Positions 1 to 7,954 of a stretch of DNA of 64,000 nt are shown one piece after another (positions within the stretch are counted from its first letter, which is position 1; each line of letters opens with the position of its first letter). Under the pieces are notes generated by a model. That model was not told where the DNA came from. It did not search any database and was given only the letters and a program-made list of their open reading frames with translations. The stretch comes from Winslowiella toletana (GTDB lineage: Bacteria > Pseudomonadota > Gammaproteobacteria > Enterobacterales > Enterobacteriaceae). Position numbers and translations under genes: made by a program. Location: NCBI RefSeq assembly GCF_017875465.1, contig NZ_JAGGMQ010000001.1:5099549-5163548 (forward strand), read 5' to 3'.

Positions 1-1151
1 TAGTAACGCCAGCCTGGCGCCCCGGTACGATGCTGCGCCATCACCGCCACATACCCCATAGTGGTAAAGGCAATATCACGCGCCACCTGACGGCCCAGCA
101 CCGCATCGTCACGGGCGTCATACAGCCATTTAATCAAGCGCCAGGCAAATTTATGCTGCTGGCGAATGCGCGCGATGGTTGCGGCGGCGTCAATGCCGAA
201 GTACTCCAGCACGCTGGCTTCATCACTGTTGCTGCCAATCATCAGCGGATATTTATGCTGCCGCGCAGCGTTAAACACGCTGACTGACGACTGCGGCAAC
301 ACCCGATCGCCGGCAATCGCTACCGGGCCGTTCACCAGCGGCGGTTTGAGTGACCAGAAGCCGTCGGCGGGCAGCGCGCGCAATTCCGCCGCCGTGGCGT
401 CGCTCAGATTGAAATGGCGCGCCACGGCTTCCCCGGTCTGCAGCGCTTGCTGGCGCGGCGTATCGGGTAGCGAGTAAGCACTCTGCACAATGCCTTTGTG
501 AAACAACCCATCCGCCAGCGGCGAAGCAAACAGCGACAGTACGCTGCGGCCACCAGAGGATTCGCCCATTATCGTGACGTTGCGACGGTCGCCGCCAAAC
601 ACGTGGATATTGCGCTGTACCCATTGCAGTGCGGCAATCTGGTCAAGCAGCGCAAAATTATTGATCTCTTCGCCACGGGGATACTCTGCGTCCAGCGCCG
701 GATGGGCGAAAAAGCCCAGGTGTCCCAGACGATAATTCAGTGTCACCATCACCACGCCACGCGCAGCCAGTGGCGCACCGAGATAAGGCGCCAGACTGCC
801 AGCGCCGATGGTATAGCCGCCGCCATGGATCCACACCATCACCGGCAACGGACGCGAAGGCTGGATATCCGGCGTCCAGACATTCAGGTAAAGGCAATCT
901 TCACTCAACTCACCCGGTTCACCGCCGCCGATCGCCAGACACTCGGCGCGGTTTTGCCAGCTGGAATCTCCCCAGCTGACAGCATCACGCACCTTTTGCC
1001 AGTGCTGAACCGGTTTTGGCGCTTTCCAGCGTAATGGCCCGGTTGGCGGTGCAGCATAGGGGATCCCCTTAAAGACAAAAACCTCCCCTTCCATAGTGCC
1101 GCGCAGTTCTCCTTCAGCGGTCCTGATCCTTAAGCGTTGCTCGTTTTTCAT
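1..1151 (-). CDS. type-B carboxylesterase (partial, C-terminus outside window)
   Basis: One uninterrupted reverse-strand frame runs from the ATG at 1151 to the window edge, about 383 residues without a stop; the C-terminus is missing. Family marks of the alpha/beta-hydrolase type-B carboxylesterases are clear: an early FKGIPYAAPPTGPLRW block, EDCLYLNVWTP, the oxyanion-hole segment WIHGGG, and the nucleophile elbow GESSGG (usually GESAGG). The catalytic Glu would lie in SNSDEAS; the catalytic His would be in the missing part. There is no signal peptide, so a cytoplasmic ester hydrolase is likely; the substrate cannot be read from sequence. The ribosome-binding site is weak. It is transcribed divergently from the DoxX gene at 1343. 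Confidence 0.88.
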   Translation of the reverse strand, partial: MKNEQRLRIRTAEGELRGTMEGEVFVFKGIPYAAPPTGPLRWKAPKPVQHWQKVRDAVSWGDSSWQNRAECLAIGGGEPGELSEDCLYLNVWTPDIQPSRPLPVMVWIHGGGYTIGAGSLAPYLGAPLAARGVVMVTLNYRLGHLGFFAHPALDAEYPRGEEINNFALLDQIAALQWVQRNIHVFGGDRRNVTIMGESSGGRSVLSLFASPLADGLFHKGIVQSAYSLPDTPRQQALQTGEAVARHFNLSDATAAELRALPADGFWSLKPPLVNGPVAIAGDRVLPQSSVSVFNAARQHKYPLMIGSNSDEASVLEYFGIDAAATIARIRQQHKFAWRLIKWLYDARDDAVLGRQVARDIAFTTMGYVAVMAQHRTGAPGWRY

Positions 1152-1240
1152 TATTTTTTCCGTAGCATTTTCAACATCCATTATTTGCAGGCCACTCTAT
1201 ATTGTCCACTCTCACGGCCACTTTGCAGATAAAACCGATG

Positions 1241-1318
1241 TTTCACGGAATTTACTGAACGATATAGTCAACTAAATTGAATTTGATAATGGTCTTAAAT
1301 TGACTACATTCTGTGAAA
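1241..1318. promoter_or_regulatory. nested inverted repeats between divergent genes
   Basis: The esterase/DoxX intergenic region contains TAGTCAA (1265-1271) facing TTGACTA (1300-1306), flanked by TTTCAC (1241-1246) facing GTGAAA (1313-1318). The two pairs are not exactly concentric (gaps of 18 and 6). Such arrangements are typical of operators shared by divergent promoters, but no regulator is encoded beside it and no binding protein can be named. Confidence 0.3.
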
Positions 1319-1342
1319 CCCTTTCGGGAAAAGGAATTAAAT

Positions 1343-1777
1343 ATGTTTAGTGCGATCAATAATGGATTTTCACGCATGGCGGATCATCCTGATTTTGGCA
1401 AGCTGCTGCTGCGCCTGACCTTTGGCATTTTATTGCTGTTTCATGGCGAAGCTAAGGTGCATAACGGCGTAGGCTGGATTGCGAAGATGCTGACTGCACA
1501 CGGTTTTCCAGGTTTTATCGCTTACGGTGCTTACATTGGGGAAATTGTTGCGCCAGTGATGGTGATTATCGGTCTGTTAACGCGCCCTGCGGCGTTTGTT
1601 ATCGCGATTAATCTGCTGGTGGCAACCCTGCTGGTGAAAACGGGCGCTATCTGGTCACGCACTGATGTCGGTGCGTGGGCGCTGGAAACAGAAGCGCTCT
1701 ATTTCTTCGGTGGCGTGATTATCATGCTGCTCGGAGCCGGGAAGTACACGTTAATTCGTAACCCGCGCCTGCAATAG
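1343..1777 (+). CDS. DoxX family inner-membrane protein
   Basis: A 144-residue protein with about four hydrophobic segments and the DoxX-family pattern: GKLLLRLTFGILLLFHG near the N-terminus, then GAYIGEIVAPVMVIIGLLTRPAA, and a final helix before a basic tail. The ATG at 1343 is preferred over an upstream in-frame ATG at 1313 because AAGGAAT lies at proper distance and the family starts here. DoxX proteins are small quinone-linked or stress-linked membrane proteins; the role of this group is poorly defined. It is a single-gene unit ending in a strong hairpin terminator and faces away from the esterase. Confidence 0.85.
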   Translation: MFSAINNGFSRMADHPDFGKLLLRLTFGILLLFHGEAKVHNGVGWIAKMLTAHGFPGFIAYGAYIGEIVAPVMVIIGLLTRPAAFVIAINLLVATLLVKTGAIWSRTDVGAWALETEALYFFGGVIIMLLGAGKYTLIRNPRLQ

Positions 1778-1793
1778 TTATTATAATAGTGTC

Positions 1794-1823
1794 AAAGGGC
1801 CAGTGATTCACTGGCCCTTTTTA
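1794..1823 (+). terminator. bidirectional hairpin terminator
   Basis: GGGCCAGTG and CACTGGCCC arms with loop ATT are flanked by AAA on the left and TTTTT on the right. It serves the DoxX gene and the convergent ydcJ, whose stop codon is at 1828. Confidence 0.85.
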
Positions 1824-1827
1824 TTGT

Positions 1828-3168
1828 CTATAACAGACCGCAGCGCCGCAGGCTTGCCTGCTCACGCTGCGCGTACAGCTCAATCTCATCATGCACCGCC
1901 GCGCCTGATGCCTGCTCAAATTGTTCGCGACTGGCATGTCCCTGCGACCGCGCACGGGTTTCACTGCCAAGGTTTGACTGGAAAATACCAGCGGCGCTCA
2001 CCGGCAGAAAATCTTCATAAATAATGGGTTCGGCGGTGAGCATCCCCTGAGCGATTAGCTGCTCAATATCGCTGGCCGGGGTAATCGGATAATCGCGCCC
2101 CTGAGCGGTACGTCGGTACTCAAACCACGCCAGCTGCTGCTGCCGCAAAGTGGTTTCATCATCAGGAAATGCAGTAAATACTTCCGCCAGATGCTGCTGA
2201 TGCTGCTGGTTATCGCCACCGCTGCCGGCCTGCGCCAGCAGGCGATCATACAGCTCACGCCCCTTACGGGTTAATGCTACGCCACGCTGTTCAATCTCAC
2301 CAAAGCGCGCGGTATGCGTACCCTGCTGGCCGTCGCGAAAACGCACCGCCTCATCCAGCGCTTTAAAGCTGGTCTGCCGCAGCAGGATCGGCACCTGTCG
2401 CTGCGGTGGCCCCTCGATAATCGCTTTCGGGGTGATCCCCTGCTGCGGCATCAGCGCCTGCACCCGATCAATATCCAGCGTACGCGGTGTCAGATGATTG
2501 ATATGGCAGCCCGGGAAGCAGACCACATCAGCAATCAGCCGATGCTGCTGGTTAAGCGCCTGCCAGGTGGAACTGTCAACGGTGGTTTGCTGATGCCAGC
2601 GGAAGGTTTCCAGCGCTTCGCTGACAAACTCTTCGGCCTGCTCCGCGCTAAAACCGCCCTGCTGCTGATGCAGCGCAACCAGCTGACGACAACGTGGGGT
2701 AAAAATATCGCGGGCGGCAAGAATCTCGCTGGCTTGCTGACGTAGCGCCGCATCGTCAATTAACTCCAGGCGCAGCAACGAGGTAAACAGGCGAAACGGA
2801 TTACGGCGCAAAGCAGCGTCATCTACCGGACGGAAGGCGGTGGAGTGTACCGGCACACCCGCTTGCGACAGATCGTAATAACCCACCGGATACATCCCCA
2901 TAATCGCAAACAGCTGGCGCAACATATTCAGCTCGGCAGCAGTGCCCACGCGGATCGCGCCATGCCGCTCCACGCTAATACGCTCCAGCTCATCCGCCTG
3001 CGTCAGACGTTGCAACAGCTGCGGATCCTGCGCCAGTACCTGCTGATTTACCTCCGCCACCAGGCGTAGCAAAGCGCCATACTGCGGTACTTCCTGCTGA
3101 TACATCGCCGACATCGCGTGTGAAAAACGTTCGCGAATACTGTCTGTGCTGACCCAATGCGCGTCCAT
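1828..3168 (-). CDS. ydcJ: YdcJ, DUF1338 2-oxoadipate dioxygenase/decarboxylase family
   Basis: A 446-residue protein near-collinear with E. coli YdcJ (MSAMYQQEVPQYG, ERHGAIRVGT, FPGCHINHLTPRTLDID, FGEIEQRGVALT, ending RRCGLL). The family is DUF1338/HglS, a metal-dependent 2-oxoadipate dioxygenase/decarboxylase fold related to vicinal oxygen chelate enzymes; His in RHGAIR, His in GCHINH and Glu in FGEIEQRG fit the known metal ligands. In pseudomonads HglS makes D-2-hydroxyglutarate in lysine catabolism; the enterobacterial YdcJ substrate is less certain. The ATG at 3168 matches the family start; 30 extra upstream residues are open but unlikely. It lies 131 bases after the transporter gene on the same strand. 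Confidence 0.92.
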   Translation of the reverse strand: MDAHWVSTDSIRERFSHAMSAMYQQEVPQYGALLRLVAEVNQQVLAQDPQLLQRLTQADELERISVERHGAIRVGTAAELNMLRQLFAIMGMYPVGYYDLSQAGVPVHSTAFRPVDDAALRRNPFRLFTSLLRLELIDDAALRQQASEILAARDIFTPRCRQLVALHQQQGGFSAEQAEEFVSEALETFRWHQQTTVDSSTWQALNQQHRLIADVVCFPGCHINHLTPRTLDIDRVQALMPQQGITPKAIIEGPPQRQVPILLRQTSFKALDEAVRFRDGQQGTHTARFGEIEQRGVALTRKGRELYDRLLAQAGSGGDNQQHQQHLAEVFTAFPDDETTLRQQQLAWFEYRRTAQGRDYPITPASDIEQLIAQGMLTAEPIIYEDFLPVSAAGIFQSNLGSETRARSQGHASREQFEQASGAAVHDEIELYAQREQASLRRCGLL

Positions 3169-3299
3169 AGCTTTTACCCCGCAGAAAAGGAACTTGCTGA
3201 AAATGTAAATGACTGGCGGCAGGATGGGAAAAATTATGCGGAATTTGTGATCGGCCACCAGAAAGAAAGTTACAGTTTCTGTGGCCCTGGACTGAATAG

Positions 3300-4625
3300 T
3301 TACAGTGGTCGCTGATAACCATAAACCGATTTTACCAACAGCATCACCGAGGTCAGCAGCGCAGGGATCGCCAGTAGCAGAAACACCTGACTGAAACTCC
3401 AGCCCAGCGACAGCATCTCAGCGCCGGCAAAAGCACTGAGTATGGCGCCGATGCGTCCCACACCGTGCATCCAGCTGGAACCCGTTGCACGGGCATGTGT
3501 AGGATAATAGCTGGCAGAGAGCGCATTCATACCGGTATTGGCGCCATTAAGGCAGAAGCCGCTACAGAACGCGATTCCACTTAACACCAGCGCATCCGCT
3601 GGCGCAAGCCCTATCGCCACGGTGGCGATAGCGCCGCAGCCATAGATCAGCGCCAGCGCCCGGTTAGCGTTGATCTTATCCATCAGCCAGCCAGCAAACA
3701 GCGAGCCGACGGTGCCACCCGCCTGATACATAGCGGTGATCAGCGCCGCTTGCGTCACCGTCATGCCAATATCTTTAATCAGCGACGGCAGCCAGCTGCC
3801 AATCAGATAGACGAGGAACAGCCCCATAAAATAGCTGCCCCATAACATCAGGCTGCCGGTCAGATAGTTGCGTGACAGCACGGTGCGCACCGCCCCTTCA
3901 CACTGCCGGGCGCTGGCCAGCTGAAACTGCATATCGGTTGCAGTGCTGCCGGGCTGCATTTTTTCGATAATCGCGCGGATCCTGGCGGCCGGGGCGCCAC
4001 GAGTGATCAGAAAACGCACCGACTCCGGCAGATAACGCAGCAACAGCGGCACCACCAGCAAAGGCAACAGGCCGCCTATCAGCAGTACCGAATGCCAGCC
4101 AAAACGCGGGATCAGCCATGAGGCGGCAAAGCCCCCTGCCGCCGCGCCAAAGGTAAAACCGCAAAATACCACGGTGATAATAAATGAGCGTTTGCGCTCG
4201 GGAGAAAATTCCGCCACCAGCGTGCCGACATTAGGCATCGCCGCGCCCAGCCCTAAACCGGTAAGGAAACGGAATAACATCATCTGTTCGGCGTTTTGCG
4301 ACAGCGCGGTAGCCAGCGTCCACAGTCCGAAGAAAAAGACGCTGGTGATAATAATCGCCCGGCGGCCAAAGCGATCCGCCAGCGGACCGGCAAACAGCGC
4401 ACCCAGCGCCAGCCCAATCAACGCACTACTGATCACCAGCCCGAGCTGATGATTACTGACGCCCCAGGAGGCTTTCAGCGCCGGGGCGATAAATCCCATC
4501 AGGGCGATATCCATGCCATCCAGTGCAACTACGATAAAGCAGAGCAGGATAATACGTTTCTGATAACCGCTTAGTGCAGCTGAATTAATAAGCTGGCGAA
4601 CGTCTATCGCCTCACTAATACTCAA
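3300..4625 (-). CDS. MFS aromatic acid:H+ symporter (AAHS) type transporter
   Basis: About twelve transmembrane segments and the major facilitator signatures DGMDIALMGFIAPAL in helix 1 and GPLADRFGRRAII in loop 2-3, typical of the AAHS subfamily (PcaK, BenK, MhpT, shikimate/4-hydroxybenzoate carriers). I prefer the TTG at 4625 (protein begins SISEAIDVRQLI) because GGGAG lies seven bases upstream and AAHS proteins start near this ID-R-LI motif; a GTG at 4673 would add 16 residues. The gene follows the dehydroshikimate dehydratase-like gene, which suggests uptake of a shikimate-pathway or hydroxyaromatic acid. The exact substrate is inference. A terminator-like hairpin separates the two genes. 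Confidence 0.85.
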   Translation of the reverse strand: MSISEAIDVRQLINSAALSGYQKRIILLCFIVVALDGMDIALMGFIAPALKASWGVSNHQLGLVISSALIGLALGALFAGPLADRFGRRAIIITSVFFFGLWTLATALSQNAEQMMLFRFLTGLGLGAAMPNVGTLVAEFSPERKRSFIITVVFCGFTFGAAAGGFAASWLIPRFGWHSVLLIGGLLPLLVVPLLLRYLPESVRFLITRGAPAARIRAIIEKMQPGSTATDMQFQLASARQCEGAVRTVLSRNYLTGSLMLWGSYFMGLFLVYLIGSWLPSLIKDIGMTVTQAALITAMYQAGGTVGSLFAGWLMDKINANRALALIYGCGAIATVAIGLAPADALVLSGIAFCSGFCLNGANTGMNALSASYYPTHARATGSSWMHGVGRIGAILSAFAGAEMLSLGWSFSQVFLLLAIPALLTSVMLLVKSVYGYQRPL

Positions 4626-4689
4626 AGGTATCGCTCCCGGATAAGCCGAAACTCCCTGCCAGGCGTTCGCCACTTCATCCGTCAGGTTG

Positions 4690-4722
4690 CAAAAAAAAGT
4701 GAGCGCTATAATAGCGGATCAC
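4690..4722 (-). terminator. hairpin with U-tract between dehydratase and transporter genes
   Basis: Read on the minus strand, GTGA-TC-CGCTAT pairs with ATAGCG-C-TCAC and is followed by eight T. It sits in the 134-base gap between the dehydratase-like gene (ends 4760) and the transporter (starts 4625), so it is either a partial terminator within one unit or marks separate transcripts. Confidence 0.6.
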
Positions 4723-4759
4723 AAACCTGCTGACCTGAGAAAATGTAGTTTAGTGAGAA

Positions 4760-5560
4760 TTATTCCGTCAGCCCCTGTTCCAGCCAGCGCAGCGAGCGAT
4801 AGCCATCGGCGGCCGAACTATGCAAAGGGGAAGTGACCATCTGCTCATTAAAGATTTCCAGTGACCACGGCCCCTGATAACCCTGCTGGTGCAACTGCCG
4901 GGCAAAATGTTGCAGATCAAAATCCCCCTGTCCGGGAAAGCAGCGATAGTGCCGGCTCCAGGTCAGTACATCAAGGTTAAGCTGCGGCGCATCGGCAAAC
5001 TGTACAAAGGTAATCTTGTCAGGTGGCACCTGATCGAGCGCCTCCAGTGAATCGCCGCGCGACAGAATATGAAAACTGTCCAGCACGATCCCCAGACTGG
5101 CATGGTTAACCTGTTTTACCCGCTGCCACGCCTGCTGCCAGCGATTAATATGGCGGCCCCATGCCAGCGCTTCATAGCCAATCTCAACCTGGCAAGTGGC
5201 GGCCAGTTCGGCCAGCGCATGCAGATCGTCAATCTGCTGCTGACTGTCACTGCTGCAACTGGCGCTGGCGTTGCTGCATAGCAATAATTTCTTACAGTCA
5301 AGCTGCTGCATCAGTTCAAATTGCTGACGCGCCCGGGTCAGCTGATCGCTGCTCTCGCCTTCGTAATTGCGAAACGGTTGCAGTAAGGCAATAGTCAGAC
5401 CATTGTCGGCAACCCGCTGGCGCAACTCACTGGCCGACCCTCGAAAGCCAGCCAGGTCTGGCTCAAACAGCTCGATACTGTCAAAGCCTGCGGCGGCAAT
5501 TTCCTCAAGTTTATGCTCCAGCGTGCCGCTGATGGAAATGGTGGCGATACAACGTTGCAT
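4760..5560 (-). CDS. 3-dehydroshikimate dehydratase-like TIM-barrel protein
   Basis: A 266-residue sugar phosphate isomerase/epimerase-type TIM barrel that closely resembles the N-terminal domain of bacterial 3-dehydroshikimate dehydratases (QuiC1/AsbF group): opening RCIATISISGTL, AAAGFDSIELFEPDL, LLQPFRNYEG, YEALAWGRH, GIVLDSFHILS, FVQFADAP, RCFPGQGDFD, SLEIFNE. The divalent-metal ligands expected from that family (Glu in YEALAWG, Asp in LDSFH, Gln in VQFAD, Glu in LEIFN) are all present. The reaction would be 3-dehydroshikimate to protocatechuate plus water. The C-terminal dioxygenase-like domain of QuiC1 is absent, so it is a single-domain form. It faces a PcaQ-type regulator and precedes a transporter. 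Confidence 0.85.
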   Translation of the reverse strand: MQRCIATISISGTLEHKLEEIAAAGFDSIELFEPDLAGFRGSASELRQRVADNGLTIALLQPFRNYEGESSDQLTRARQQFELMQQLDCKKLLLCSNASASCSSDSQQQIDDLHALAELAATCQVEIGYEALAWGRHINRWQQAWQRVKQVNHASLGIVLDSFHILSRGDSLEALDQVPPDKITFVQFADAPQLNLDVLTWSRHYRCFPGQGDFDLQHFARQLHQQGYQGPWSLEIFNEQMVTSPLHSSAADGYRSLRWLEQGLTE

Positions 5561-5766
5561 GCTGTTTTCTCTCTGCTTTGATATAAGTTGATGTCAGTTA
5601 TTGACCCTGCGGACGCTGGCGTCAAATACGGTCACCCGATGCAACGACTTCATTAATGGCGATATTTTGTGCAAATGCAGTAGATGTTAAATAAAATTTG
5701 CAATAAGGTTAACAGAATCCACTCGTCGCGCTTGCTTCAGATCTTCAGACCTCACTAACCTGTGAT
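5561..5766. promoter_or_regulatory. divergent promoter region of the dehydratase and LysR regulator
   Basis: The 206-base gap is AT-rich near the middle. It contains one GGTTAA (5707-5712), which equals one half of the PcaQ box known from rhizobia (ATAACC-N4-GGTTAA); the other half is not conserved. It is a candidate LysR-type site only. Confidence 0.35.
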
Positions 5767-6690
5767 ATGGATAAAAATTACGTTTTTAATCAGCGCATTC
5801 GCTTGCGCCATCTGCATACTTTTGTCGCCGTTGCCCAGCAAGGGACGCTGGGGCGTGCGGCAGAAACACTCAGCCTTAGCCAGCCGGCGTTATCAAAAAC
5901 GCTGAATGAGCTTGAGGAGCTGGCGGGCACCCGTCTGTTTGAACGTGGCAGGCTCGGCGCCCAGCTGACAACGATGGGTGAACAGTTTCTGACTCATGCG
6001 GTAAAAGTGCTGGATGCGCTTAACCACGCCGGACAGTCTTTCACCAGTAATATGAGTGATGAACCGGTAGTGTTGCGCATTGGCGCGCTGACCACCGCCG
6101 CGATGGGTATGCTGCCATCGATTCTGGACCGTTTTCACCAGTTGCAGCCGCAAGCCACCGTACAAGTGGCAACGCTGCATAACAATGTACTGATTGCCGG
6201 GCTCAAAGCTGGCGAGTTTGATATTGGCATTGGCCGGATGGCTGATGCCGATATGATGACCGGATTAAGCTATGAACTGCTGTTTCTGGAATCATTACGC
6301 CTGGTGGTGCGTCCGGATCATCCGTTATTAAGTGACAACGTCACACTATCCAAAGCCCTGCAATGGCCGGTGGTGATTTCGCCGGAAGGCACCGCCCCGC
6401 GTCGCATTGCGCAAGCGATGATGGATGAACAGGGCTGCTCATTACCCGCCAACTGTATTGAAACCTCATCAACGTCACTGGCGCGTCAGCTGGCGCAACG
6501 TTATGACTATGTCTGGTTTGTGCCGTCCGGCGCGATCAAAGAAGATTTACTGCATAATTCGCTGGCGGCGTTGCCGGTGGCTTCACACGGGCCGGGGGAA
6601 CCGGTAGGTATTATGACCCGCTCCGGCAGTCAGCACTGCCTGAGCGCAGAGATCCTGCTGGCCACCATCCGCAAGTGTCATTCTGGTTAA
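5767..6690 (+). CDS. PcaQ-type LysR family transcriptional regulator
   Basis: A 307-residue LysR-type protein with the N-terminal winged helix (RIRLRHLHTFVAVAQQGTLG, then AAETLSLSQPALSKTLNELE) and a C-terminal effector domain (PDHPLL, PVVISPEGTAPRR). The sequence follows the PcaQ group, which responds to beta-carboxy-cis,cis-muconate or related ring-cleavage acids and activates protocatechuate genes. No pca genes are in the window, so control of the adjacent dehydratase and transporter is the simplest reading. No good Shine-Dalgarno sequence precedes the ATG. It is convergent with smrA, with only four bases between the stop codons. Confidence 0.85.
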   Translation: MDKNYVFNQRIRLRHLHTFVAVAQQGTLGRAAETLSLSQPALSKTLNELEELAGTRLFERGRLGAQLTTMGEQFLTHAVKVLDALNHAGQSFTSNMSDEPVVLRIGALTTAAMGMLPSILDRFHQLQPQATVQVATLHNNVLIAGLKAGEFDIGIGRMADADMMTGLSYELLFLESLRLVVRPDHPLLSDNVTLSKALQWPVVISPEGTAPRRIAQAMMDEQGCSLPANCIETSSTSLARQLAQRYDYVWFVPSGAIKEDLLHNSLAALPVASHGPGEPVGIMTRSGSQHCLSAEILLATIRKCHSG

Positions 6691-6694
6691 CTTT

Positions 6695-7258
6695 TCAGCG
6701 ACTGTGTTTGGCGTGCCTTTCGCGGTTATCGCTGCGCGCCTGCTCGGTTTTGCGCAGACCGACATACAGCGCGCCGCTACCGCCATGAAAAGGCTGAGCC
6801 CCGCAAAAGGTCTGCACATCATCAAACTGTTGCAGCCAGCGGAACAGATAGCTGCGTACAATATTGGCGTGTGAGCGGTCGTCACGTCCTTTGCCATGGA
6901 TGATCAGCAAATTGCGCAGATTATCCTTGCGCGCCTGCAACATAAAACTGAACAGTGACTGACGACAGCGGGCCACCGGCTGACGCAGCAGGTTCAGACT
7001 GGCATCCAGCGGATATTTCCCCTGACGCAGCTTATCCAGCACCCCCTGCTGAATGCCTTCGGCTTTATACTCCAGCGGCTGTATCAGCGGAATGGCGTCG
7101 ATAAAACCGTCGATAAGAAAATTGTTCTCTGCGTCCAGCGGCTGCTGACGCGGCGTTTTAATCTGTGGGGTTTTTAACCAGTGAATACTGGCGCAATCTT
7201 TTAAGGGGATGACATCTTCCATGGCGTCTTTAAACAGATCGTTTTCGTCAGGGTTCAT
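6695..7258 (-). CDS. smrA: SmrA, Smr-domain DNA endonuclease
   Basis: A 187-residue protein, the same length as E. coli SmrA (YdaL), with the N-terminal DLFKDAMEDVIPLK, the helix-rich QGVLDKLRQGKYP, and the Smr domain core ASLNLLRQPV, LIIHGKGR, NIVRSYLFRWL and HGGSGALYVGLRK. Smr domains nick DNA and are related to the C-terminus of MutS2. The ATG at 7258 is chosen over an upstream GTG at 7264 because AAGGAG is spaced correctly and the homologue starts MN-D. Single gene, convergent with the LysR gene. Confidence 0.93.
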   Translation of the reverse strand: MNPDENDLFKDAMEDVIPLKDCASIHWLKTPQIKTPRQQPLDAENNFLIDGFIDAIPLIQPLEYKAEGIQQGVLDKLRQGKYPLDASLNLLRQPVARCRQSLFSFMLQARKDNLRNLLIIHGKGRDDRSHANIVRSYLFRWLQQFDDVQTFCGAQPFHGGSGALYVGLRKTEQARSDNRERHAKHSR

Positions 7259-7362
7259 CGTCACTCCTTAAGCCGCGCGATGGAGGGGTTGCTGCACGGC
7301 AAGAAGAAAAAATAGTCGTTTTGTCCGCCTTCGACAAGCCTTTGCTGGCATTAAAAGGCAAT

Positions 7363-7386
7363 AAAAAAAGCCACTCGTAAGTGGCC
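7363..7386 (-). terminator. rho-independent terminator of the DUF3811 gene
   Basis: On the minus strand GGCCACTTACGAGTGGC is followed by seven T. It lies just past the stop of the 7406-7699 gene. Confidence 0.85.
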
Positions 7387-7405
7387 TGATACTCTGCGAC
7401 GATCA

Positions 7406-7699
7406 TTAACGCCGGGGTGGTCGTGCATTGACGGAGGCAGACCAGTCAAAGTCGTTAACCTCACTGGCCTTGAGACTTTTTTGCCGCGGCTTACGCACCA
7501 CTTTCACCGGTGCCGCTTTCTCTTTCGCCAGACGCGCTTTCATCACCTGTTTCTTCGCTTCTTTGGTAAACTCTTTCAGCTGCTTTTCACCAGGGGTGGT
7601 GCCTGATTTAGCGATCAGGTTTTTAACCTGCTGTTCAATAATAATTTTTTCATTATCGGTAAACGCATCTATCGATATTTCCTTGTCATTTTTCATCAT
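7406..7699 (-). CDS. DUF3811 family protein (YjbD-like)
   Basis: A small, strongly basic 97-residue protein. Its charged helical body (KEFTKEAKKQVMKARLAKEK) and C-terminal FDWSASVNARPPRR resemble E. coli YjbD (DUF3811, 90 residues, ending FSWSANTPTRGRR). Function unknown; the high Lys/Arg content would suit nucleic-acid binding, but that is inference. GGAG precedes a double ATG, so the start may be 7699 or 7696. It has its own terminator and is divergent from ogt. Confidence 0.75.
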   Translation of the reverse strand: MMKNDKEISIDAFTDNEKIIIEQQVKNLIAKSGTTPGEKQLKEFTKEAKKQVMKARLAKEKAAPVKVVRKPRQKSLKASEVNDFDWSASVNARPPRR

Positions 7700-7886
7700 T
7701 TGGCTCCGCCTGGGGTCACTTTAAACAGGTATGGCGCGGGTCCATACGGTTAATGCCGATCGAAATCACGCCGGAAAAGGCGCAGACTGGCAAATCTTAG
7801 TACTGTCGCTAACATAACTCTGATGCTGTTTCGTTGCCATGACTTCCCGCGACATTTATTGTGCTGGCCGTAGCGGCAACCGGGGC

Positions 7887-7941
7887 TGTGTTGCTGGAGA
7901 GGAGCAACACATTGGATCTAACTACTGTCTGGGATGGATAA
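7887..7941 (+). promoter_or_regulatory. hairpin and possible leader peptide before ogt
   Basis: TGTGTTGCT (7887-7895) and AGCAACACA (7903-7911) form a perfect 9-bp stem whose loop is GGAGAGG. The loop plus following AG gives a strong Shine-Dalgarno sequence seven bases before a TTG at 7912, which opens a nine-codon frame ending TAA at 7941. That stop overlaps an in-frame ATG of ogt at 7934. Translational coupling is possible; nothing proves it. Confidence 0.25.
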
Positions 7942-7954
7942 CCGTTCGCATATC

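Noticed and set aside
658..897. Several short frames inside 1-1150
   Set aside because: A single continuous esterase frame covers the region; it is open to the window edge.
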